Of a stretch of 64,000 nt of DNA, positions 21,112 through 32,100 are shown in pieces. Under the pieces are notes generated by a model. It was not told the DNA's origin, searched no databases, and worked only from the letters and a program-made list of their open reading frames with translations. Source of the DNA: Tolypeutes matacus (lineage: Eukaryota > Chordata > Mammalia > Cingulata > Chlamyphoridae). Positions within the stretch are counted from its first letter, which is position 1. The number at the start of each line of letters is the position of its first letter. The position numbers and the translations under genes were made by a program. The stretch is from positions 312,068-376,067 of the forward strand of contig JAKSZT010038841.1 in the NCBI GenBank assembly GCA_026826555.1, read 5' to 3'.

Positions 21112-23945
21112 TCCTGTGATTTTTCAATCCTGACCAGAGGCAATTACAAAGTCTTTACTGGCAACCACAGAGAGGGAAAGCTGCTCTCCCACACAGACTT
21201 GGTGCACAGTCAGTACCTCGCTACCTCTGAAGGGAATTGCAGTAAAGGACTCAGGCCCTCTTTTTTTTTTTCCTTCCATAACATTTTTATTGCTTTGAAA
21301 GAGAATTTCTTTTCTTCTCAAGAATATTAATATATACACACAAATATTAAATCGCACAACTGCCTTCTTAGAGTTTGATATGGTCTTCTTTCAGTTTCTG
21401 TATTTAGAAATGTAAAATGAGCCCAAAATGTAGCAAAGAGTAGTAAGCATAAATAAATATTGGTGGCATTTCCCTTTTATTTTGTTCTTGGTGGCTGCGG
21501 CAGTTATATATATATTTTAAAGGTGCTTAGATTACCTAAATATTACACAGAAATTATAGGGATTCCCATATTCCCCACCTTCCACACTTCCCACAACATC
21601 CCACACAAACATCCTTCATCAGTGTGGCACATCACCTGCAATGGATATAGACATCCTGGGGTGTTGCCACCAAGTATAGACCACAGTTCACATCATAGAC
21701 CACATTCTCTCCCACACAGTCCTGTATCTGTCATTTTAATGTCACTCAGGACAGCCCCCAAGTCCCAAAAAAGCCCCTGTATTTCAACTGCCCTTCCCCT
21801 GCCTGCTCTGAAAGCATCCAGTGGCCACCGGCTCCACCTCACTGTTATAATTTCTTCCATTGCTTGAATCACAGTATGTCTACAACAGAATACCATTAAG
21901 TCCACTCTAATCCATAGCTCTTCCCCCAATCCTGAGGGGACTGGGATGGTGATGTCGACTCCACCACAAGTGAGAGAGGGCTTATAACCCATGGATATGG
22001 TGGATGGGATTATCCTGCCTGCAACTGCAGGCCCTCTCCATTCCCTGGGATGGCTGTTGCCCATTGTCGTCTCCTCGCCTGGTGACTTGGATGAGTCCAT
22101 TGAGCTGTAGGGTAGGAGTTGCAGCTCCACCGAGATTCCAGGCACAGCTGGCACATGGGCAGGCCAGAGGCTCCAGTATTTGGAAGTACACCTACAAACC
22201 CCAACAATCACATATAGGATTGAATAGAAGAGACTGATGGACCATGTGCAGGGAGGACTTATTTGAGTCCAACTCTGTCACTCTCAGGAGCACAGATTCC
22301 AGAGTAGAGCCCACTAATAAGGAATCAATCTCTGGGGCTATCCCCCCTTATGTAAGACCTGAGTGTCTCCAGAGCCCTCAGGAGCCCCTCTGTGTGGGGT
22401 GATATCCACTTTGGTGTTCTATGAGATCCTACTGAGGTATGCATAAGCGTTACCTCTGAGATGACCTCCTGACTCTCTTTGAAGTCTCTTAGCCACATGA
22501 ACTGATTTCTCTTTACCTTTCCCCCTTTTATTCAAGGTCTTTTTTGAATCGTGTTGCCAGTTGGCACTTGGTATTAATCCCTCGTGGCCAGGGAGGCTCA
22601 TCCCCAGGAGTCATGTCCCACGTTGGGGGGAAGGTAATGAATTCAAATCCTGAGTTTGGCTTAGAAAGAGGCCACATTTGAGCAACAAGGCGGATCTCAG
22701 GTGGCAACCCCTAGACACCCCATAACAGTGGGCTAAGTTTCAATTACAAGAGCAAAGACTCATAAGGCTAGTCATCAATTACAAGAACCCATCAGTGGGC
22801 CATCCTTTTTTGCCAGACACAGCCCCTGCACTCAGAGGACTGTTGCTGCTCCCTTGGAGAATGTGGTAGAGTTCTCCAGGCTGGGAATTCAGATTCCCTC
22901 ATTTATTGAGTGATTGTCTACCCACCGTGACCATGCCCCATCCCTTGATCATTTGAACAATTTTATATATCTTTCATGTATATTCAGATGAACTTACTCC
23001 TATGAATCCCCCATCCCAGACATCCCCCACCAATGATCCTCTGCAGCCCCCATTATAACCCTTCTGTGATATAAACCTTCCTTGAACATGAAGCCCATAT
23101 AATAACCAAATACAATTAATAGGAAAAAGAAATGATAATGATAAGCTTAAATGCAAGAGATAAGTACAAGAAAACTCAGAAGAAAAAAAAAAACACTAAA
23201 CTAAAAATAAAATATAATTAGTGGATAGGAACATTCAAAAAAATGGGAAAAAAACAAAAAAATTCCTTTTTTTAAAACAGGACATGGTAAATATCATCAA
23301 AAATTATTAAGCCGTACCATCTAAATTGTAAACTATACTGTAAATCATTGGCAATATTTAGTTGCTACATTTTACTATCTGTATAACACTTATAACAATG
23401 CTAATATCCATTTTTTAAAAAAGGTTTTATTATGGGGTGGGGAAGGGGAAGGGAGGTTGGGTATGTGGGAGTCTCTTGTATTCCTTGTGTGACTTTGCTG
23501 TGACCTAAAACTTCTTTGAAAATTAAATGAAAATTTGGGAAACATTGGGGAATGAGAGGGGGAAGGTGTCACAATACACTGGATATCCGATAATACAGTG
23601 ATAAAAGGAAAAAAGACTCAGGCCCTCTTGCCTGGTCTGCTCTTGTGCATTTATGAATTCCTAGGGGAGGTTCCTCCACTTGGAGGCCTCCCTCCCAGGG
23701 GCTCAAAGCCAAGGCCTTCTTCAGGTACCGCAGCTATGCTCCCTTCCCTCCTCCCATCCCAAATCTCTGGGTCCATATAACTGCAGGGGTCTATTGTTTG
23801 GGGCACTTTCAGCAGTGAGAGATTGCCATGCTGGTGCTGATCCATTTGACCCTCTCCTGCTGGCCCATTCCATGGGGAAATGAACAGGTGGAATTAGCCA
23901 TCTTTTCTTCCTGTATGCTCTTCTATATTATCACAGTAAGGGATT
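21112..23945 (+). mobile_element. LTR-like unit (copy 2), split by an L1 insertion
   Basis: The left part (21,112-21,262) and right part (23,630-23,945) together align with the uninterrupted unit at 11,622-12,140; the join corresponds to about 11,760 there. Shared blocks include 'ctgaccaga(g)gcaattac', 'tgctcttg(t)gca', 'ataactgcagg' (copy 1 'ataaaactgcagg'), 'gctgatccat' and 'tcacagtaag'. The intact paralogue therefore serves as the empty-site reference for the L1 insertion. The LTR identity is inferred from two dispersed copies and from the possible envelope tail upstream. Confidence 0.5.
21261..23614 (-). mobile_element. L1 3' end with 5' inversion (twin priming) and 3' transduction
   Basis: Flanked by a perfect 15-bp target duplication 'gactcaggccctctt' (21,248-21,262 and 23,615-23,629). 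On the minus strand, in order: an inverted piece of part B (23,611-23,278), part C in sense orientation (about 23,277-21,510), the L1 terminus 'aatctaagcacc' complement, then about 230 bases (21,503-21,272) not found at other L1 3' ends, an AATAAA at 21,291-21,286, and poly(A) (poly-T at 21,261-21,271). The inverted piece is directly upstream of the sense piece in the L1 consensus order, which is the signature of twin priming. Confidence 0.88.
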
Positions 23946-24930
23946 GAATGTTTCTCTGTTTACTTCCATTTGGCAAAGACTTTTTAAAATCTGCTACCTT
24001 CATCAATTGATATTTCATGTCAGCTCTGGTTCAGCTCAGCTCAGGGATCTTTCAGCTCAGCTCTCTCTCAGCTCTTGACACGCTCAAAAGCACAAATTTC
24101 TATCAGTTAAAAAAAATCATGCAAAACACCTATTACTTTAATTAACCTCATCCATGGAAACCTATGGTTTAAAGTAAATATTTCACCTATTATTTTGTCC
24201 TCCTAGAATCACAATTTTATTAAACACAGTAGTACTACCAAATATCTAATGAGTAAATACCACTCTATTCAGATATATCTCCCCAAAGCATCATCTACTC
24301 ATTTTGAAGAAAAATATACAGTATAAAACTCCACATCTGAAATACAACCATTTCCATGGGTTTTTCTGGAAGCATTTCAAGGTGTAATTAAAATATTTTT
24401 TTTCAATTTAACTCTCATTTTCAAAATATAATTTATGTTAAATCATTCGAATTTACATGGTATGGGTGAAGAAATAAGAAACCACTGCAAAAGAATAAAG
24501 GGGAGAGCTACAAACACAGAGAGATAGGTAAATGTCCTTAATATATGACAGAGATCGTGTGTAATAATACAATAAAAAATATAAACTTTTCAATAAATGG
24601 TGTTTTGACAGTCAGAGGATCACATTGGAGAAAATGAAATTTGACTCCCATTTCTAACCATAAAAAGATGTATATTAAAGGAAAAGATATGAAAGTCAAA
24701 ACTATCATTTTTAAAAGAATATCAAAGGAGACTTTCTTCATGATACAGGGTACATAAAGAATTCTTAAGAAATAAAGCACAAACCACAATAAATTAATTT
24801 ATATTAATTATATTTAATGTAGTTGAGACTTTCTCTTCCTCAAAGGATAAAGACAAGCACAAAGTTCTATGCAATGGTCTCAAAGAAACTAGTAGCAGAA
24901 ACCCAGCTAGCAGTGAAGAGGCTAGATATC
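23946..24930. other. Unassigned AT-rich sequence
   Basis: No gene recognised. A short repetitive 'cagctc(a)' run lies at 24,020-24,080. The remainder has only short background open frames. Confidence 0.4.
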
Positions 24931-24933
24931 CCA

Positions 24934-26212
24934 ATGGTAACTGTGGAAGGTAGCAGTAGGGACAGGAAAGGGCAGGAGGTAGAGACTTCCCACCTATCAC
25001 CGGTAGGAAGAGGTGGTGAAGGGGAACTCTTTGACGATGAGCTATGGCTGGTGATCCATGGTCGAGTCTACAATTTCTCCAGCTTCCTCAAGAAGCATCC
25101 CAGTGGAGAGGAAGTTCTACTGGAACAAGCTGGTGCAGATGCAAGTGAAAGCGTTGAAAGTGTAGGTCACTCCTATGATACCACAGAAATGCTGAAGCAG
25201 TACCATATTGGTGATGTCCATCCGAGTGACAGTAAAACTGAAAATGATAGCAAGGATCCTTCAAAAAATAATCGTGCAAAAGTTGCTGGTCGAATGGATT
25301 TTCCCCATTATAGGGTTATACTCTTAGGCTTCCTGCATCATTTCTATACATGGGAAAGCAGATCCTCCTGAGGAGACCCCGTTGAAGTCTGGAAAGCACA
25401 TCCACTTAGAAGTAAAAACTAGAGACTTGCTTTTGGGGGTTGCAGTATGGCCCTCTCCTTGAATCCTGCCAATTGTTTGTTCCCCCTTCTAGCCAAGATG
25501 GCTACCAGCCATCCACCTCAGACCTGGGCCAGTGTCGTTCCTCTCGCAGAGTCTCACTCCCAAAGAACCTGCTCACTGTTCTGTGTCCTTGCCAACATTT
25601 CCTCCATTCACTGGTTTTCACAAATACCTGTACATTTAAAAATGTTTTGTTAACAATTACAGCCCCTTTTCTTCCCAAGTGGTGCTGATAAAAAAATTAT
25701 GCTTCCCTTTTATTTCTTGGGGTGGGGAAATATGAGGAAAAAGAGGGGATGAATTGGGATGATAGGGTCTTGGAAAAAAGATCGAAAAACACTACTTAGT
25801 ATTGGAATTTAGATAAAGGACCAAAGACTTCAGCCTTTGCTTTTGTTTGGCACGAGTTTCTAGCTGTTGTTTTGGTTTTTCCATGTAGTGATCTTTTACT
25901 GGCAAAATATAAATTCATAACTATGTCTGTAGAGTTTTACTAGGGATTTTTGCTGCTGTTTTTTTTTGCTTATTGATTAACAAATTTTTTATTATCCATT
26001 TTATAAAAATAAGAGACTCCAAATTGATCAAAGTTACAGTTTTTGATATGATCCCCTCCATGCAATAACTTTCAGAGTAAAATGGCATTTGAAAGGGTAA
26101 GATCATATAAGAGAATGTTTTTCATTTTATCTGTATTTTACCTCTGTGACTCCAACTTTTGATTTTGTTCTACTTTTCCACTGAAAATAAAAATCTCATC
26201 ATTTAAAAAAAA
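24934..26212 (+). pseudogene. CYB5B pseudogene: Processed pseudogene of CYB5B (outer-mitochondrial-membrane cytochrome b5)
   Basis: CYB5B is a tail-anchored haem protein that passes electrons at the mitochondrial outer membrane. From ATG 24,934 to TGA 25,371 an intronless 145-codon frame matches it: KGQEVETS near residue 13, ELWLVIHGRVY near 36, HPSGEEVLLEQAGADASES near 54, GHSYD, EMLKQYHIGDVHPSD, then SKDPSKN and a C-terminal anchor ending YTWESRSS. Both haem-ligand histidines (HPxG and GHS) remain, with HPGG changed to HPSG. A 2-base loss near residue 20 and a 2-base gain near residue 35 appear to compensate, so residues between them are out of frame. The anchor is altered. A long 3'UTR and a poly(A) after AATAAA at about 26,187 show retroposition. 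The frame is open but function is doubtful. Confidence 0.88.
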
Positions 26213-28940
26213 TCTATATAACAACTTGCATGAATTTATCTGGAGCAATTCACAGAGATAGGAATTACATGTATATTTACATTTAATATACATTTATATA
26301 AAAGTAGATTCAAATTTAAAATCACCATCATGTATATATGTGCATGTGTATCTGTGTATACAAACATTCAACATACTAGAAAAAAATGTATATATATGAC
26401 AACATAAAGCATTTTTATTAGTTGAGCAAAGAGAACTCTCAAGCTTTGCTAATGTATTTGGTACAACCAGTTTAGAAATTAGGGCCATTTTGTATCAATA
26501 TATTTAGGCTATGTTATATTTGAATGACACCTCAATTTTCAATGTAAAATTAGTTTTAATTCCTGGTTAATAGCCTTTGTGAGTTAGCTACAGCTCTTCA
26601 TTCTGGAACCAAAACTCATTGAACAGCCTCTACCCAAGCATCAAGAGAAAACATTTTATGGTAAAGATAATCAAGCTCTTATATCCACACTCTTCCTTTC
26701 CTTTGTTATTTATTGGGCCTCAGCTTGCTACATACTCAAGCTTTATGGCAATGGAGTACTGGAGCACAATCCTCTTATAGGAAGGGAGCACCAAAATATT
26801 AAGAACAAAAACAACCTCAAACATATTCTATTAAAATGAGATTTATACACACGATGGGCACACATTATGAACAAGAATCAAATTTTTTATTTACTGACCA
26901 CTGAGATTAGGGTTCCTGGGATAATCCAACATTTAAAGCCAGATTGTGGTTAAGAATGAAGAAGAGTTCAATATTATTACCAATATTACTACTTAATTAC
27001 TTTAAAATTGTCTCACTCAACCTGTTCACATTTCCAAGAGTTACAGATTCATTTTCTCCTGTGTAATAGATAAATGTGCTTGATTCTATGCTTCCTGAGG
27101 AAGTTTGTGCCTTGTTAACTGCTCTGCATTTCAGAAGCATTAACTGTGAACTATTGGCCGTACTGAAAACTGAGTACACAACCCATGCGACAGGTGAGCA
27201 TAAAGACGGGAACTGACTTCATGAGCTGGATTTTACCAACCTACTATTTCACTAGAGGAATTTCTGCTTCTTGCTCAGAGATATTTAAACTCTTAATTTC
27301 CTGATCTCTAGAATGGTGGAAGGAGGCAAATATTTCTAACCAGGGACATAGAGATGAAGTAGACCTGAAGTCAGAATTATAACATATTAATATAACAAAG
27401 AATTGAAAAATAAGTACTTGGGGGGAATATAAAGGCTCTCAAGATGAAGCAATGCTTTCTGTGTTATTGTGAGAATAAAATAATTGAATTCTAATTAGTT
27501 TCCAACCATCTGTTTATCTCCCTAAGATTTAGTAATCATTTCTTTATTTTCTTATGAAATTCACACATCTTCTTGTCGTATCTCTCCTTAAAATCTTTTA
27601 TAGACATTTATTCTAAGATAAACACATTTCTCTCATCTTGGTGAAGAAACCGTCAAAATAATAAGGAAAAATTATGACTATCAGTGATGAAGACAACAGG
27701 GAGGTAGTTATGAATATATCTTCATAAATTTGGAATTCAACATAAGAAAAATTAGTGTCCAATAAACAGAGAAGGAAGGCTTAAGTGATAGCAGAGATGG
27801 AAACAGAATGAAAGGAAAATGTTATTAGACATGTTAAAAATCAGAAATGTATAATCTATTGGAAAGGGAAAGAACATGCAATGTCAACACCTGGTACATT
27901 GACTGAGTTTTGCTTGAAAAAGAATCAAGTACCTTATCACATCATGCTAACACCAGAGCACCAAGCAGACAATCATGTGCAAGTTAAAACTATCTGAAGT
28001 TTCCTTTTTATGGAAATAGATACTGAGTAAATTGTCAGGTGAACCAGGAGCAACTTTTGTAGATTGATACCTGAGAGGAAAGAATCTTGCAATGTGGTAT
28101 GGATTGGACACCCCAAATCATGTCCTGTTCCACACCTACATGTTATTAAGTAGAACTCACCAGCCAATTACCTCCAAGGTGCAGGGTTCCTCAGTATTTT
28201 CAATTACCTCAATTACAATTGTGAACAAGCATCTCAATAGTACACAGTATTGACTAAAATTGAGAGTTGAATGAAAAAGAACATAAAACATTTAAAAGTT
28301 ACCTCAGTGCACTGAGACCATTGATGGGAGAGTGTAGTATTTTGTTATCTCTAATTTATCTATTCAAAGAGATGAGAGGACTTCTGGGAAATTGGCTATG
28401 GAGTAGGTAGACAGAGATTGACCCTGTCACAAAAAAAGTGAAGAGAAGTCAGGTATTTATTTAAGGAACTGCTTTGGATATATATAGAATGGAAAGGTGC
28501 TCTGAGTCATCTAGCAGGGTACTGGAAAGATAAGGAAGATAACCATGAGTTGCTCACCATGTGGCTGTCAATGGCACATATTCTTCAACCTCATGGCAAG
28601 TAGCTCCAGTGCCACTGGCTCGCTACAGCCAAGGGAATGGGAGGGGGCATTCCCTGGGAGGAAGAGGGGTATGGCAGAGGGTAGAGAGTGGTTTCTATGT
28701 GGTGAGTTTGGGAAGCTGAGCCAAAGTGAATCTTGGAAGGGACCCTGACAGGATGGGGAGAGGGGAAGGGGGATACACTCAGGTCGGCAGTCATGCTCAG
28801 CGACCCCCCAGGGAAAGGAAGCTATTAAATTAGAGGGCAGGGACAGAAATCTTATAAGCAGAACTCTAGCAAGCTGTAGAAGCCTAAAAATGCCTGGGGA
28901 AAAAGTGCTAGGTAGCTCTCTGAAGACCAATTAACCTAAG
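26213..28940. other. Unassigned, no gene recognised
   Basis: Mostly AT-rich with short TA-rich runs (26,290-26,400). 28,540-28,925 is GC-richer with a 120-codon open frame on the minus strand but no recognisable domain; it could be an old retroviral or other repeat. Nothing else can be supported. Confidence 0.4.
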
Positions 28941-28944
28941 AAGA

Positions 28945-29015
28945 AAATTTAACTCAGTGGAGGAATTCCTGCCTTGCATATGCCAGGCCTCTGGTTCAAT
29001 TCCTAGGTCTATCAA
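28945..29015 (+). mobile_element. tRNA-derived SINE head fragment
   Basis: A-box-like 'actcagtggagg' and B-box-like 'ggttcaattcc' lie 40 bases apart, as in a tRNA-derived SINE. No clear body or tail follows, so the element is partial and the call is tentative. Confidence 0.45.
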
Positions 29016-29159
29016 GGAGAGTGATCCACCTGGTTATCAGGCATCCAGCAGATACTTTATGGCAGGGAATATGTAGAAGTTCTTTTTGATTTAGGCTTTC
29101 TTGTATCTGTTATTTTTTTTTTATTTCTTCTTTTTTTTAATTTTAACTTTTTAATCAAT

Positions 29160-32100
29160 AAAACCAGGTACATCACCTGAAGAGGGCAAGCTGCAGGGGG
29201 ATTTGTTGATGAACACCAGCAGTCTGGGAAGCTCCTTAGGGGCCTAAAGGGAAGGCTGTTTTTCCTTGATTGTTTTGTTGCTGTTGTTATCCTTGCTGCT
29301 GCAGTTTTGTTTCTTGATTATTGTGTTTGCCCTATCTTTATTCCCCCTCTTTTTTCCTTTTACCAATTTTTTTCTACCTACATAATTTCTTTTCTTTCCT
29401 TCATTTTTCCATTTTCTGATTTCTCTTGTTTTTAATTCATTCCACCTTTTTTTATATGGTCCTTAATTTTTAAAAATTTTTATTTCTCTCTCTCTCACTC
29501 TTTTTTCCCTATTTTCTTTTCTTACTATTTTACTTTTTTCTTTTTTTGTTTTCTCTTTTCTTTTCCTCTCCTCTCATCATTCCAGCCTTTTAATTCATTC
29601 TATATATTTTTCTCTATTTGTTTCTCATTTCATTTTTTATTCCACTTTTTACATCTCATTCCTCACTTCTATGATTTTTTACTTATGTTAATTATTTATT
29701 TTTCTAAGACTTGTATGACTCCTCTTCTACCTTTATAAATTATTGTAGCTATTATTATTTTTCTCCTCTTATCTCTTTCCTTTTCTCTGGTCCTAATTTT
29801 TTTTTCAAGGGAACATGCACAACAGCAAGGAAATAGAATAAGAGGAATGATGTGTCAAAGGCAAACTTTACAACATGCAAAAACAACAACAAAATAAAAC
29901 TTTAGAGTAGAAAGAGAAGTTAACCAACTGAATAAACCCATCAAGATAAACAGATGCCTAAACAACAAAAAAAATTAAAAGCCATACTAAGAAAAAGGAA
30001 GACATGGCCCAGTCTAATGAACACACTGAAAAACAGGGGGAGGTGCCGAATATGGATCAACTAATCAAAGATGCCCAAACAAATATCATGAGTCAACTTA
30101 ATGAGTTGAAGCAGAGATTAAAGATATTAAGAAGACACTGGGAGAACATAACAAATAAATTGTAAACATATTTAAAAAGATAATGGATATGATGGTGATG
30201 AATGGCACAGTGCAAGAAATCAAAAATACACTGAAGTACATAACAGCAGAATGAACAGGCAGAGGAAAGAATCAGTGATGTGGATGACAGAATATGTGAA
30301 ATCAGACAAAGAGTAGAAGTGGTAGATAAAAAGAGAGAAAAAATCCATCAGAGACTTAGAGATCTGAATGACAACATGAAACACACAAACATGCACAATA
30401 GAGGCATCCCAGGGGGAGAAGAGATGTGAAAGGGGAAAGAAAGAGTATTGGAAGAAATAATGGCTGAAAATTTCCCAACCCTATTGAGGGGCATGGACAT
30501 ACATGTTCAGGAAGCACAGTGTGCCCCAAACAGTATAAATCTTAATCGGCCTTCCCCAAGACATATTCTGCAGATGACATGATCCTATATGTTGAAAGCC
30601 CTGAGAAAGCTACAATAAAGCTTCTAGAGCTTATAAATGAGTTCAGTAATGCTACAGGTTATGAGATCATTTTGCAAAAATGAGCATTTCTGTATATAAA
30701 AAATGAGCAATCTGAGGAGGAAATGAAGAAAAATCCCATTTACAATAGGAACTAAAACAATCAAATACCTAGGATTAAATTTAACTAAAGATGTAAATGA
30801 CTTGTACACAGAAAAATACACAACACTGTTAAAGGAAATCAAAGAAGACCTAAATAAAGGGAAGAATATTCCCTTTTCATGGATAGTAAGACAAAACATC
30901 ATTAAGATGTTTACCCTACCCAAACAGATATACAGATTTAACATAATCCCAAATAAAAATTGCCACAACATTTTTCACTGAATTAGAAAAGCTAACTAGG
31001 AAATTTATTTGGAAGGGCAAGAAGCCCTTGAATAGCCATATACATATTGGAGAAAAAAATGAAATTGGAGGAATCACACTACCTGACCTTAAAATATACT
31101 TCAAAGCTATAGTGGTCAAAACTGCATGGTATTGGCACAAGGATAAACATACTGACCAATGGCAATGAATTGAGAGTTCTGATATAGGTCCCCACATATA
31201 CAGTGACTCTATATTCAACAAGGCCACTAAGCCCACTCAACTGGGAGAGAATGGACTCTTCAACAAATGGTGTTTGGAGAGCTGGATATGCATATCCAAA
31301 AGAATGAGAGGAACTCCATCTCACACCTTATTCAAAAATCAACTCAAGATGGATCAAATATCTAAATATATGAGCCAAGACCATAAAGACCTTGGAAGAT
31401 AATGTAGGGAAGCATCTGCAGGATTTTGTATTAGGAAATGGTTTCATGAACCTTACACTCAAAGCATGAGCAACAAAAGAAAAAATAGATAAATGGGACC
31501 TCCTCAAAATTAAAACCTTTTGCATCTCAAAGGAGTTTGTCAAGAAAGTGAAAAGGCAGTCTACTCAATGGGAGAAAATATTTGGTAACCATGTATCTGA
31601 TATAAGCCAAATATCCAGCATATATAAAGAAATCCTACATCTTGAAAATTAAAAAAAACAGACAACCCATTTAAAAAATGGGCAAATGATTTGAAAAGAG
31701 ACTTCCCTAAAGAAGAAATATGAATGACTAAAAAGCACATGAAAAGATGCTCAACATCACTAGCTGTTATGGAAATACTAATCAAAACTACAATGAGGTA
31801 TCACCTTACACCCATTAGAGCTGTGGTTTTTAAAACACAGAGGACTACAAATGTTGGAGAGGATATAGAGGAATGGGTACTCTTATCCACTGCTGGTGGG
31901 AAAGTAGAATGTTGCAGCCATTGTTGAGGACAGTTTGGCAGTTCCTCAGGAAGCTAACTATAGAACTGCCATATGATCCAGCAATCACAGCTGGGTAAAT
32001 ACCCAGAAAAATTGAAAACAGGGACATGAGCAGATATGTGCTCAACAATGTTCATAGCAGCATTATTGACTATTGCCAAAAGTTCGAAACCACCCAAATG

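Noticed and set aside
28568..28930. 120-codon open frame on the minus strand in a GC-richer stretch
   Set aside because: No recognisable domain, start context or homologue, and GC-rich DNA has few stops by chance. Not reported as a gene.
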